Source: Fagopyrum homotropicum (lineage: Eukaryota; Streptophyta; Magnoliopsida; Caryophyllales; Polygonaceae). From it: 64,000 nucleotides of DNA. A program made the position numbers and the translations under genes. This document shows, piece after piece, positions 12,193-23,589 of this stretch (position 1 is its first letter; each line of letters starts with the position of its first letter). The notes beneath the pieces were generated by a model. It made no database searches and was not told where the DNA came from. It worked only from the letters and a program-made list of their open reading frames with translations. The stretch spans positions 83,356,501-83,420,500 of the forward strand of contig BSWB01000004.1 in assembly GCA_033239125.1 (NCBI GenBank). The letters are read 5' to 3'.

Positions 12193-13264
12193 AAATGATT
12201 TCAAGGATTTAAGTATCCGACTGGGGCTTTCGATTCAAGACACTTCTAAAGATCAAAGGAAGAGTTGGCTTTGCCAAGGTTATGTGTTTCGAAGAAAGGA
12301 ATAATGTACGGTAAAGTTCCACTACTCACTTATCCCAACGTAGAAGCTCTCAACCCGAAGGATGTTGAGTCTCATCAAGAGGAGTACTCAAAGGAAGGAT
12401 TAACAGTCAAACTATTCACCCAAACCCAAGGATATGACTCTCAAAGGTAAAGATGAAAGGCACACTCAACCTTAATAGAGGATGTTAAGTCTCTCTATTA
12501 CCCAAATCTTGTAAACTTTGGCTACCAAGTAAAGAATCAATGATGAAGTCTCTTCTTACACTTGGATAGGGGTTAGAAAGGTTAGGCAAGGTTAGAATTT
12601 AGGCAAGGTTTAACTTTGGTTAAAGGATAAAGCAATTAAAGGACGTCAAAGGGAAAACTCGGGCTGTTCTTGGTAAAACTCGGCTGATCTGCTCAAGAAT
12701 AGTCCGATTTTCCGGTGACGCAAAGGTTAAATCTCAATTCTCAGGGTCCAAATGGTTAAATGAGTTCAGTGTATCATCATCTAAGCCTCAATCATCAGCT
12801 ATTCTCCCTAGAATCACAAGGTTTTGAGCCAATCATTTTCATCTTTGAATCAAAATCAAGATTGAATAAAGAAAACCAAATAAAAATCAAACTTTGCATA
12901 AAAACCAAAGAATCTCCAAATCTGTAATCAATCTTTAAAAACTTTCAAAGAATCTCTCAAAGCACTCAATAATATGTTCACAAATCGCAATAAAAAAAAG
13001 GAAACAAAAGATCTCACAACATCCTTGAATCTTGACTTTTGTTCCTTTCCTTCAATCCTCTTCTCCAAGAATCTTCAATTCCGTAAGAACTTGTAAATCT
13101 TCCACTCTACGAACGCCCGATTTTCGTTCCTAGGGTTCCAATGTATACTTCTTCACTAATGGGCTGCTTGGCATATCACTTCTTAATCCCAAAAGAAATG
13201 GGCTTTCGAACGTAATATTTTTGTAGACGGTTACAAGCAAAACTTGGCCGATCTAGGGGATAAC
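12193..13264 (-). repeat. Third, truncated LTR copy of the element A family
   Basis: This piece is collinear with 9799-10880 of the 5' LTR. It begins at CAAATGATT, a junction with only a few bases of homology, and ends at GGGGATAAC where element B begins. The expected continuation (TCGTCCGATTT as at 10880) is not found right of B in this window. It was therefore a longer LTR cut on one side by a deletion and on the other by the insertion of B. Confidence 0.88.
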
Positions 13265-14759
13265 TGACAAGACCTTTATCTATGGTCATTTTTATCTTAT
13301 CAAAATATAATTCCGACTTAGCACTAAAACGAGTATAGTGGTTAAGTAAGGGTCGAACCCAAGATAGTTTTGTTATTCCTATTAAATGCAATTATTGATT
13401 ATAGATTCAAGTGACAAAAAGGGGGGGGGGGGCTTTCAGTGAATTTATGCGCACAAAACTTATGAAAGAAAGTAAGACAACGAGTAAGACAATAATGGGT
13501 GAATCTACACTAGGTTGATTCTTAGCATGCGATTGCTACTTTGGTGAGTTCCTTTTTACAAGTTTTCATGTAATCTCCCGTCTCGATCATATATATGTGT
13601 TGAGCCAACCGGCATCAACACAAATTAACAGGTTAGTGTTCCGTAAACCTACAAGAACAATTAACAAGTTAGCTTTCAAACAAAGACTAAGGGATATAAT
13701 GAAAAGATTAAAACCGTTAAACTTATCTTTATATTTGTGTTCGTTTCCTTTAAGCAATTACAACCCGTTATTACTTAAAGTTTACTACTAGATTAAGGAC
13801 CCGAACCTGGAATCTATTAATCCTAGTTCTATGCATGCACTTTAGAACCTAAGGTGATCAATCTTAAGTGATAGTAAAACATGCAATTAGACAATGAAGA
13901 TTAAGGAAACACAAAGTATTACTGAATGAAAACTTATATTAAAGAGAACTTATAACCAAAGTAACAATGCAGCTTCAAACCAACCCAATGTAGCAAGGGA
14001 GTTAGCAATTCATTACAAAGGTAGCAAGATAATTATAATGGAAAAAGTGGATTCTAATTGGATCCTTCTAACAATCAACCCTAGGTCTATTTACACTACA
14101 CATGGCACTAAATAGGAGTAAATGACCAGCCCAAAACAGCCACCTTTAACGCCATAAAGGATGTGTAAACAGCCGGAGTAAAGCCTCTATCCCTGAACCG
14201 CAGGGGCGGCCTTCAGATCCGCAGGGGCGGTTCAGGCGAAAACGTTTGATCTTCTTCGTAGCCGCAGGGGCGGATATTTAATGGTCTTCAAACGTTTGAC
14301 TCTTCAACTTTCTGTCGCTTCAGATGCTGAGCCGCAGGGGCGTCCCAATGTCAACGCGAGGACGGTGACACTGACTCTTCATCTTCCAACTCCCAGGTTA
14401 AGGCGTAGGCAGAGGCGCAGGGGTGCTGGTCTTCACTTCTTCAGGGCAAGTCACCGCAGGGGCGCCAAGGGTTGACGCAGGTGCGGTGACAGTCTTTGTT
14501 CCTGGCGTTGGCGATGGCGCAGGCTGCGCTCCAGAGTATGGTGCCACCCGCAAGGGCGGTGACACTGCTCCGCGGGGGCGGTGAGGCAACAGAAGATTTG
14601 CTTCGTGAATGATCTTCACTCCTAAGTGCTTATAACTCCTTCTTTATCTTCTTTTAGTCTTCTTCTTCTGGACCAAGGAGTTAGTAGCATAAACCGACAC
14701 TAATGTAACAAAAAGACTCTAAAAACTAACCTATATGATAGTGATTCCATCACCTATCA
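13265..14759 (-). repeat. 3' LTR of element B
   Basis: It begins TGACAAGA and ends CTATCA, giving TG...CA ends, and is 1495 bp. It matches 19027-20485 closely. It contains a run of 12 G (13421-13432, also in the other copy at 19182-19193) and a cluster of CCGCAGGGGCGG motifs at 14198, 14219 and 14262, with degenerate versions to 14590. Short proline-rich reading frames here occur in both LTRs only because the LTRs are copies of each other. Confidence 0.92.
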
Positions 14760-14774
14760 AACTCCCCCATACTT
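14760..14774 (-). other. Polypurine tract of element B
   Basis: The minus strand reads AGTATGGGGGAGTT immediately inside the 3' LTR, as required for plus-strand priming, and it resembles the tract of element A. Confidence 0.75.
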
Positions 14775-14777
14775 AGA

Positions 14778-15432
14778 CCTTTTACTCGTCCCGAGTAAAA
14801 CAAATGACAGCAGTTTTTTAAACTCAAAGGCCTCAGGAAGCATGGGCAAGCAGAATCGACAATGAAAACAAAAGAAAAGCCGAGAAAGAAAGAGGGAAAA
14901 GAGAGGAAATGTGAGAAAAAGGTGAGAAAACTACCATCCTTATTGCTCCAAGAGTGACCTACCCGGACAACCTCCTTATGACTCCCCTTTTTATGTCGCC
15001 AAACGCCGGAAAGGGAACCTACACTCGGTGCCGCTCATTTTGTCAAGGTGCCCTTTCGGGTTTTCACCTTGCCATTGTTCTTATTTTTCTTTGATGATCT
15101 CACCTGGAACTCACATCCCTCAAGTCCAATTTTGCACCAACCTAAGGTTGGTCGGACTACCTTCTTTTTGCCTAAACCGCCCTTTCGGGTTTTTTGTTTA
15201 TCCAAGGATTTTCATGCCTTTTTTCATTTTCTTTGGCTTTTTCTTCTTCTTTTTTTTTGAATTTCAAACTGAATTCAAAATACCAAAAACTCAATGCAAA
15301 CATACTCAAAAACAACTCAAATAAACTATACATGCAATGATATGTCCCTCCCCCATACTTGAAGTACACTTTGTCCTCAAAGTGGAAAATGAAGCAAAGA
15401 TAAATGTGGGAAAGGGAGAAATGATGATACCA
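14778..15432 (-). other. 3' untranslated interior of element B
   Basis: No gene is seen. The plus strand is pyrimidine-rich (about 15030-15270), so on the element strand this is a purine-rich untranslated tail after ORF1. A copy of GTATGGGGGAGG at 15345-15360 resembles the polypurine tract. Confidence 0.5.
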
Positions 15433-16808
15433 CTAGTGGGATGGTCCGGCCGGACCATCCGGACCCTCCTCCGGTGGGTACAGGAAGTGGCGGAAAAAGT
15501 GCTCCTGCCGGCGGTAGAGCGTGTCGATATGATCCTCTTGAGCGTCCATCCTCTGCCCAAATGAAGTCTCAAAGTTGGCTTGCCAAGCCAGCTGCTGATC
15601 CTCAAGCTGCTGCTGATGAACCGTCTGCCAAACATCCTGCCAACGGTCAAATGGGTTGTCATAGAGGAAGTGAAGCTGGACTGCCACGCCTACTGCTGCT
15701 CAAGCATGGAACGCTGGTACTCGGTCTGCCATGCCTGATGCTGGGTAGTCAAAGCTGTCATCTGAGCCTGAAGGCTCTCCATGGCCGGACTATCGTCCGA
15801 TGCTACAGTAGGCATCTCCTCATCATTCGGTATGGGCACATGGTCAGCAACAGGGGCCCGGCTGGAGCTCGCAGCATATCTCTCAACAATGGCCCCCTGA
15901 GGCCGTCTCGGAACGAAGGGATCAGCTGGTATGTATAGCTCGGAGAGCTCGTCTCCAAGTGGAAGTGGCCGGGGGAGGTATGTGATGTGACTCCCATCTG
16001 CCAATGAGAGCCAGAAAAGGTTCTCCCCGTCTCTCTTGAGGAGCCTACACCTCCTCAACATCCATTCCGTGTACAGTATGGCCTCTAACTCATCCTCCAA
16101 GTCGGAGAGGTCCATCACATGTGCAGCGATCAAGGAGATCACCCCACCTTCCACTATGTCTCGTGGCTCGTTCTTCCTAATCTGCTTTAAAGGGGTAAGG
16201 AAGAGGTATGGCCAATCTGGTATCTTGTCGTTCGTGGGGAGGTAGGCGTACAACAGTGGAACGTCCTTGAGAACGACCTTGTTCTCCTCCTTGTGTTCAC
16301 AGAAGACACTCATGAAGATCTTGGAGATGAGCCTTAAACAGAGGTGAGTGAGTTTGTTGGAATATTCACCCCTTGCATGAAACTCGGATCTGGTGGCGGC
16401 CTGCCAAAACTCACATAAGTTGGGTGTCGGGACGGGTTCCTGCCAGTCATCGGAGGCACAAATAGTCACCCCGAATGCCTCTTGTAGTTGGGTGTAGTCC
16501 AATGTATACTTTCTCTTGTTGAACTTAAATGAAAGTCCAACACATATATGGTCCTCCTTCTCCATGGTGAATGTGGCGATGAATTGGCGGCTGAGCTCGG
16601 GGTATGTCGGAGCGTTCATGTCCAGAAAGTCGCCGAGCCCAGCATTGTTGAGGAATGCATGCATGCTCTCCAACATGCCCAATTTTTCTAGGAACGTGCA
16701 AAAACCGAGTTGCGTACACAACCCGATCTTGCACAATCCTATACCGCTCCTTCTCAACTTCCGACAACTTGTATTTCTTCTGTTTTTCCATTTCTTGCAA
16801 TTAAACAA
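15433..16808 (-). pseudogene. ATHILA ORF1-like gene of element B (two frameshifts)
   Basis: The main open frame runs 16808-15690 (372 codons). Its first 30-odd residues look out of frame. A better N-terminus, MEKQKKYKLSEVEKERYRIV, sits in the neighbouring frame (within 16800-16525) and joins after one base change in a homopolymer near 16690. The body has 'FLNNAGLGDFLDMNAPTYPE', then a segment matching A's ORF1 ('LLYAYLPTNDKIPD', 'GGVISLIAAHVMDL'). A second frameshift near 15690 leads to a glutamine-rich, probably coiled-coil tail (15687-15433). This gene is better kept than in element A. Its function is unknown; no transmembrane segment is evident. Confidence 0.8.
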
Positions 16809-16838
16809 GTAAGGAAATTAGAAAGTTCAGAAATTTGA

Positions 16839-17589
16839 TTAAGAAACAAACCCTATATTGCTATTTCCGTAGGAGCGGCTGAAGAATGCGCTGGGGCGGC
16901 GAGGCACAAGGGAGGCAACTTGCAGGCGCAGGGGCGGGAGAACTGCAAAGGGAAATTTCTGACAACTGCAAAGGTGGCGGTGCTGAGGGGTATTTTGGCG
17001 ACTTCTTATTGGTGGGGATGTCGCCGGCGGTGATGAGCGGTGGAGGGAAAAGAGTGTGAGGGGCAAGGGCGTTGTAGGGTTAGAGTTTTGGGAGGATGAG
17101 GGGGGGTGTTTGGTGGTAGCGAGGGCAGTTGTCGCAGGGGGCGGGTTTTGGCTGGGTTGCCGGAGGTGGCGCGGGGGCGTTTGCACAAGGTGGCGTGTGA
17201 GAGCTTGCTGAGGGCACAGAGGTGTGGGAAATAGAGGGAGTGTAGGGTTCGAAGAGTGAGTGGAGAGAGGGGAGAGGGGGGGTAATTGTAGGTTATTTTT
17301 GGGAAGTGTATTTTTTTTCTTTCCTTGATAAAACCGTAGGGGCGGGGGCTTGTCGCCGCGGGGACGGTGACAAGGAAGAGGGGGCATGCCGACTCAGCGC
17401 CGGGGGCGGCGATGAGAATGTGTGTCAAGGATGGCCGCCGCAGGGGCGTAAGGGAGTCACTGCGGGGGCGGTGACCAGTATGTTGCAGACGTTAGACTCA
17501 GCGCCCGCGGCGGTGCTGGCCATGGGTGTCACCGCGGGGGCGGGGACACAGTGCCGCATGGGCAGTTTTCTTGACAGAGGCTCCTCTTC
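16839..17589. other. GC-rich spacer of element B with GGGGCGG motifs
   Basis: This replaces pol. It has no recognisable gene, although long proline/serine-rich reading frames exist as a result of base composition. It holds repeated variants of CCGCRGGGGCGG (for example near 16930, 17165, 17338, 17445, 17465 and 17535), the same motif as in the LTRs. At 17598-17645, just past its edge, lies the post-integrase signature shared with element A. Confidence 0.55.
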
Positions 17590-18948
17590 TTATTCCTTCG
17601 GGTTGCCTCCCAAACAGCGCCTTTGTTTTACGTCGTTGGGTCGACGCAAGGACTCTACCTCTCTGATTAAGCCTCCTCCAACATCACCTTTGGGGTTTAT
17701 AACCGTCTGTGAAGGCAATCCTCCGGAGGACCTAGTTTCAATCCTTGTTATGGCTTCTACCATTTGCCCAAACCTGTTTTTAAAGGTTCTTGATGCTGGA
17801 TTCTGTGGTTTGGACATGAGTAGCAAAATGTTTAGTCAAAACCTGCAAGATATCCTCAGTTGTTTGATACTTACTTTGTCGGGGCTATTGTTATTGGCTT
17901 TGTTGATCCCTCCAACAAAAGTTCTATTGATCACGCCAGTTGGGCATGAAATTCTGGGCATAAGGATCGTTCTTAGGCCTTTGCTATTGTCGCTGTCCAT
18001 AACCCATTGCATTTACCTCAGCATCGTCATTCTGGACTTGGGAACACATGTCCGTTGGATGGTGTGGGTCAGCACACACTCCACATGCCTTCAGTTGTTG
18101 TGGGGTTCCCATAAGTGTCAATCTCTTCACCATTTCCTTCAATTCCGCAAGCTCAGTGGAGATCTCACTCTTCCCGGAATTCACAACATGAACACCTCTC
18201 TTGGAAGGTGTCCTTCCAAAGTTCCGGGTCCCTTCAGCTAGTTCTTGTATCTTTTCCATAGCAAGGTCAGGGGTAGAGTTAAGAATGTTACCTCCACAAG
18301 CCGCATCGACGATCCTCCTTTCATTGTCTAGCAAGCCATTGTACAAGTACAAGACTAGATCTTGAGTTGAATATCCGTGGAAAGGACAGCTGGATCGGAG
18401 GCGTGCGAATCTTTCAAAGTACTCATAGAGAGTTTCGTCCGCCTCTTGCTCGATGTTGCTTATAGCTTTCTTTAAGCTATTTGCCTTCTTGGCTGGGAAG
18501 TATTTCTCCAAAAACGCCTTGTCGAGGTTCTCCCAGGTGTCGATACTCCCGGATGGAAGGTGGTAATACCAATCATCCGCTGTATCTTTGAGTGTGAAGC
18601 CGAATGCCCTCATCTTGATTTTCTCTTCGGTAATGTTGGCCGGTTTCATGCTCATACACACGGTATGGAACTTCCCAAGGTGTTTGATGGGGTCTTCACC
18701 ACTTAACCCATGGAAAGATGGGAGCAAGTGAATGGTACCCGACTTGAGCTCGAAGTTGATTCCTTCCCCTAATGCCGGTATAGAACCGCAAGAGGGTTTT
18801 GAGCCAAAGTGGACTGAGTGAGTTGACGAAGAGTACGATCAACCATTTCTTGTTGGAGTTGTTGTTGTCTACGTTGCCGGATGTGCGTCCTCTCAATTTC
18901 TGGATCAAAGGAAGCAAAGTCGGAGTTAGTAGCACGGGTTTGAACCAT
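17590..18948 (-). pseudogene. Gag of element B (broken)
   Basis: The start is the ATG at 18948 (MVQTRATNSDFASFDPEIER), similar to the N-terminus of A's gag around 'FDPELEK'. After about 58 codons a stop and one-base shift lead into the long frame 18727-17984. There the capsid-like core is visible ('FTLKDTADDWYYHLPSGSID', 'FLEKYFPAKK', 'LYEYFERFARLRSSCPFHG'), then a cysteine/histidine knuckle-like segment ('CGVCADPHHPTDMC'). After another stop the tail 17826-17590 ends with 'LPSQTVINPKGD', the usual gag end before protease in this group, and then stops. The role is packaging of element RNA. Confidence 0.87.
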
Positions 18949-19003
18949 AAAAATGGTTCAAACCAATAATCAATAATAACAATGAAATAAAATATAAACG
19001 AAC

Positions 19004-19021
19004 TCCCCGGCAACGGCGCCA
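19004..19021 (-). other. Primer binding site of element B (tRNA-Asp)
   Basis: The plus strand reads TCCCCGGCAACGGCGCCA, identical to the site in element A and to the 3' end of plant tRNA-Asp. It sits five bases from the LTR edge at 19027. Confidence 0.93.
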
Positions 19022-19026
19022 AAATT

Positions 19027-20485
19027 TGACAAGACATTTATCTATGGTCGTTTTTATCTTATCAAAATATAATCCCGACTTAGCACTAAAACGTGTATAG
19101 TGGTTAAGTAAGGGTCGAACCCAAGAGAGTTTTGTTATTCCTATTAAATCCAATTATTGTTTATAGATTCAAGTGACAAAAGGGGGGGGGGGGTTAAGTG
19201 AATTTATGCGCACAAAACTTATGAAAGAAAGTAAGACAACGAGTAAGACAATAATGGGTGAATTTACACTAGGTTGATTCTTAGCATGCGATTGCTACTT
19301 TGATGAATTCCGTTTTACAAGTTTTCAAGTAATCTCCCGTCTCGATCATATATATGTGTTGAGCAAACCGACATCAACACAACTTAACAGGTTAGTGTTC
19401 CGTAAACCTACAAGAACAATTAACAAGTTAGCTTTCAAACAAAGACTAAGGGATATAAAGAAAAGATTAAAATCGTTAAACTTATCTTTATATTTGTGTT
19501 CCTTTCCTTTACGAAATTAAAACCCGTTATTACTTAAAGTTTACTACTAGATTAACGACCCAAACCCGGAATCTATTAATCTTAGTTCTATGCATGCACT
19601 TTAGAACCTAAGATGATCAATCTTAAGTGATAGTAAAACATGCAATTAGACAATGAAGATCAAGGAAACACAAAGTATTATTGAATGAAAACTTATACTA
19701 GAGAGAACTTACAACCAAAGTAACAATGCAGCTTGAAACCAACCCAATGTAGCAAGGGAGTTAGCAACTCAATACAAAGGTAGCAAGATAATTATAATGG
19801 AAAAAGTGGATTCTAATTGGATCCTTCTAGCAATCAACCCTAGGTATATTTATACCACACATGGCACTAAATAGGAGTAAATGACCAGCCCAAAACAACC
19901 ACCTTTAATGTCATAAAGGTTGTGTAAACAGCTGGAGTAAAGCCTTTGTCGCTGAACCGCATGGGCGGCCTTCAGATCCGCAGGGGCGGTTCAGGCGAAA
20001 ACGTTTGATCTTCTTCGTAGCCGCAGGGGCGGATATTTAATGGTCTTCAAACGTCTGACTCTTTAACTTTCTGTCGCTTTAGATGTTGAGCCGCAGGGGC
20101 GTCCCAGTGTCAACGCGGGGGTGGTGACATTGACTCTTCATCTTCCAACTCCCAGGTTGAGGTGCAGGCAGAGGTGCAGGGGTGTTGGTCTTTGCTTCTT
20201 CAAGGCAAGTCATCGTAGGGGCGTCAAGGGTTGACGCAGGTGCGGTGACAGTCTTCGTTCCTGGCGCTGGCGAAGGCGCAGGCTGCGCTCCGGAGTATGG
20301 TGCCACCCGCAAGGGCGGTGACACTGCTCCGCGGGGGCGGTGAGGCAACAAAAGATTTGCTTTGTGAATGATCTTCACTCCTAAGTGCTTATAACTCCTT
20401 CTTTATCTTCTTTTAGTCTTCTTCTTCTGGACCAAGGAGTTAGTAGCATAAACCGACACTAATGTAACAAAAAGACTCTCAAACT
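19027..20485 (-). repeat. 5' LTR of element B (right end interrupted)
   Basis: It matches 13265-14759 from TGACAAGA onward. The match ends at CTCAAACT (20485), where a TGTAAGAGCC LTR start follows. About 40 bases of the LTR are missing and do not reappear in the window. CCGCAGGGGCGG occurs at 19979 and 20021. A TATA-like box lies near 19845-19855. Confidence 0.9.
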
Positions 20486-21958
20486 TGTAAGAGCCTTAGT
20501 CTTCGAGAGATCCCGCACCTGCGCCTCAGCTGAGACGCAGCTATTGTGAGTCTTTGGGCTGCAGAGGGCTGCCCCTACGTCCTGGCTGGCCGCCCTTGCA
20601 GTTTATGGCGGACTAGAGCCGTCTTCTTTGACCCGAGCCCTTGCTTTTTGACCCTTCATCCCTTTATAATCTCTTCTTCTCTTCTAGGTGAGGGTTTACC
20701 TCATTCTCTCTCCTGCTCCATCTCTCTCACGATCTTCTTCTCCTCTCTTATCTCCTTTGATCTTCTTGGATCTTTCTTTGAGTTTGGAAGGATCTTGATG
20801 TTTGTTTGGTGTTGTTGTTGAGGGTTGATGTTGTTGTGCCTTGTGAGCCAGCTTGAGGTTGTTGTGGTGTTGTGTTTGATCTCATGGAGAGCTCAACTGG
20901 TGAGTCTCATGGCTTTCTTCTCTTTCTTTCTTCATCCTTTTATCTTTCTTCTCTTAGTCTAGCTTAGATTCCCTTAGGTTGGATCTTGTTCCAGCCATGA
21001 TTTGCATGGGTTGATGTATATATATATGTGCGTTTCTATATGTGTGTGTGTGTTGGATGAAGAAGTAGTGAAGGAATCGAAGGAAGGAGTGAAGAAGGGG
21101 CTGCATTGGGAACCTTTGTTGTCCAGCCGCCCCTGTGCCACTTGCAGCGCCCCTGCGCCGGCCATGGTCAGCCCCAACGCCTCTTGGAACCGCCCCTGCG
21201 GCCACCTGCAGTCCAGCCTTTGTGTTGGTCTTGTTGCAGGTGTGTGTTGCTTCTAGGCTTGCTTTAGGATGCCTTTGTTCCCTCCGTTCCTAGTGTGAGT
21301 GTATAGGCTGATGCTACATGTGTGAGGAGGTGTTTTGATGAGGTTATGATCGGTATATGCCATGTATGACCTTTGAGATTTATTAGGTTGTGAGGTTAGG
21401 TTGAGGATGATCCTATGGATCCCTTGGATCTAGGTGTGACCCCTTTGATTGATAGGAGGTTGATATATCTCTATGCCTTGTTATTAGGTAGTGTCCCTCT
21501 CAAGAGTGGAGGTTGATTGTGGTTGAGCTTGTACGAGGTTGAGGTAAGTCCGTAGGACTTACTTAGCTATCATCCTTATATTGGGTGTTTGCACTAGTGT
21601 TGTGTGCGTTATATGTTTGCTTTGATAGCATGTGTTGTCGATTATTACCGACCTATGTTTTATTGCTTTCCCCATATGCGTGGCTGTGATAACCCTTCCC
21701 TTCATCCTGTAAGGGGCTGGGGGGGTTCTCTGTGCTCATGCCATTTGGTATACAAGAAGGACGCAATCCACTCCCATAGGGTACGCGGTTGCAGCCACAC
21801 AGAGCCGCAAGGGCGGACCTTGTGAGTCGCATGTGCGGCCCAGGCAAACCGCTGGGGCGGTCTTTGGGTCACACAAGGGCGGATCAGGCATATACTAGGC
21901 CCTCAACACTCATCTTAGCAACTCAGCAACTCAGCAACTCAGCAACTAGGCTCTTACA
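20486..21958. repeat. Inverted-chimera LTR serving as left LTR of element C
   Basis: The left 1.3 kb (20486-about 21790) is plus-oriented: it starts TGTAAGAGCC, has a TATA-like box near 20665, and matches the reverse complement of 29479 down to about 28134. The right 172 bp (about 21787-21958) is minus-oriented, ends GGCTCTTACA, and matches 29325-29479. Both ends are thus the same LTR end, facing each other. The switch happens at GGTTG, present in both parents. The usual TGTAACACCCC edge of a minus LTR is missing. The segment 21919-21950 has a small expansion of an AACTCAGC-like unit. Confidence 0.85.
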
Positions 21959-22442
21959 TCTCAGCCCCCTAAAAACAAGTTTCATCCCGAAACTTGCAAA
22001 ATCCTAAATCCTCTCGGACCCATAAGCCGAGGTAAAACTCTCTCTCTATCGGAGGTATCACATCGTTTCTCAGAAGGTTACAACCTATATCAATCTATAA
22101 CCCCAATCATGCACATGGAGGAATCATCAACTCTAGAAAAAAGGGCCATAACGCTACTCAAAAGGCGTAGAGGAATCACATCTCTCGCCATACCACATCA
22201 CATGGCATAGAGGAAGCACTCTCTAGCCAAAGCATTAGCATATACAACGCATGGAGGAATAATATCTCCAATGACACTATGTTCATCAAGGTTGCATGGA
22301 GGAAATAACCATCTCCAGCTATAATCATACATCACGCTAGCACATCAAGATCTAATAAGATTTCACATCATAGCTAGCATGGAATAAACACATCAAGGCA
22401 TGTAAACACATAATCACATACTCACCAAGATAGCATTAAGAT
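21959..22442 (-). other. Polypurine tract and 3' untranslated region of element C
   Basis: The minus strand reads TTTTTAGGGGGCTGAGA right against the LTR edge, a good polypurine tract. Slightly further in, GTTTCGGGATGAAACTTG is the signature found before the 3' LTR of element D (31201-31220). The rest has no gene; it holds dispersed short CATGGAGGAA-type repeats. Confidence 0.7.
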
Positions 22443-23589
22443 CTACTCATCGACCCTAGGTGCATCTATCTCAACATAAAACTCTGGATAGTTCCTCTGG
22501 ATGCTATCTTCAGTCTCCCATGTAGCCTCATCAGGTCCTCGTCTAGACCATTGTATCCTCAGCATATGGATTTCCTTCAAACGTAGGCGTCTCACACCTC
22601 GGTCTAGGACTGCAATAGGATGCTCAACAAAGATGTGGTCCGGTTCAACTACCATATAATCATAACTCACAATGTGTCTTGGATCTGGTATAAACTCACT
22701 CAATTGAGACACATAGAATACAGGGTGAACACCCTCTAACCTCGGAGGCAAAGCTAATCTGTAGGCTGCCCTCCAAACTCTATCTAGTATCTCAAAAGGA
22801 CCGACATATCGGGGACTCAACTTCCCCTTTATGCCAAAACGTCTGACACCACGCGTCGGAGATACTCTCTGCTAGACATGAGCTCCCACTCTGAACTCTA
22901 GAGGTCGACGCCTCCTGTCTGCATATGACTTCTGGCGACTCTGTGCAACCAACATCCTCTCAAATCAGCGCTACTCGAGCCATATCATCCTTAATCTACT
23001 CTAGCTCTATCCTACTGATACTGCTAGGCTCATCCCAACATAAAAGGTGTACGACATCTACGTCCATACAGTGCCTCATATGGGCATCCTAATAGATGAA
23101 TGCCAGCTGTTGTTGTTTGAGAACTCAACTAGTGGGAGGTAATCAGACCATCCCTGTCCCCAATGGAATACACAAGCTCGCACCATATCCTTCAGGGTCT
23201 GGATGGTCCTCTTTGACTAACCATCTGTCTGGGGTGAAACGTTGTCGTGAAATGTAGACTCGTCCCCAAGGCAGTCTGAATCTGCTGCCAAAACCTCGAG
23301 GTAAACCGTCCATCTCGATCAAAGACGATCGTCCACGATACACCATGGAGTCTCACTATTTGTCTAGTGTACTCCTCGGCCAATCTACTCACTCGCCACG
23401 TCTCTCTAATAGGAATGAAATGTGCCGTCTTCGTCAACCTGTCAACAACAACCAAGATAGCATCAAAACTCCTACTAGGCCTCAATCCGGTCACAAAGTC
23501 CATGACTCCATGGAGACGTCCTCCCACTTCCGTTGCGGTACTAGCAGTGGATGGAGCTCACCTCCAAGTCTGCAATGCTCGATCTTGAC
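22443..23589 (-). pseudogene. Integrase core and chromodomain of element C (broken)
   Basis: The piece 23527-23192 holds the first core aspartate ('MDFVTGL'), the 'VVVDRLTKTAHFIP' stretch, and the second aspartate region, read as FDRDGRFTSRFW where SDRD is usual. It then breaks at 'HPRQ'. About 370 bases follow with stops and shifts. The piece 22820-22443 resumes with the integrase GPY/F-like tail ('YVGPFEILDRVW') and ends in a chromodomain ('IQWSRRGPDEATWETEDSIQ'). Chromodomains can steer integration to marked chromatin. The domain itself looks well kept. Confidence 0.88.

Larger units (their letters stand above)
13265..20485 (-). mobile_element. Element B: non-autonomous Athila relative (gag and ORF1, no pol)
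   Basis: Two LTRs (13265-14759 and 19027-20485) flank a 4.2-kb interior with a tRNA-Asp primer site, gag and an ORF1-like gene. The 1.2 kb between gag and ORF1 has no trace of protease, RT, RNase H or integrase. The gag tail ends at 17590 and runs straight into the GGGAGGCAACCC signature that follows integrase in element A. B would thus depend on enzymes from a full Athila element. The right LTR lacks its last few tens of bases because a Tekay-like LTR begins there. Confidence 0.88.

Noticed and set aside
14398..14619. A proline/alanine-rich short frame present in both LTRs of B (also 20079-20378)
   Set aside because: Presence in both LTRs only reflects that LTRs are copies of one template; differences between the two frames do not favour silent sites in what I can see.
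17306..18241. A 311-codon plus-strand open frame
   Set aside because: It lies antisense to the recognisable gag of element B and to its GC-rich spacer, and shows no domain. It is a shadow of base composition.
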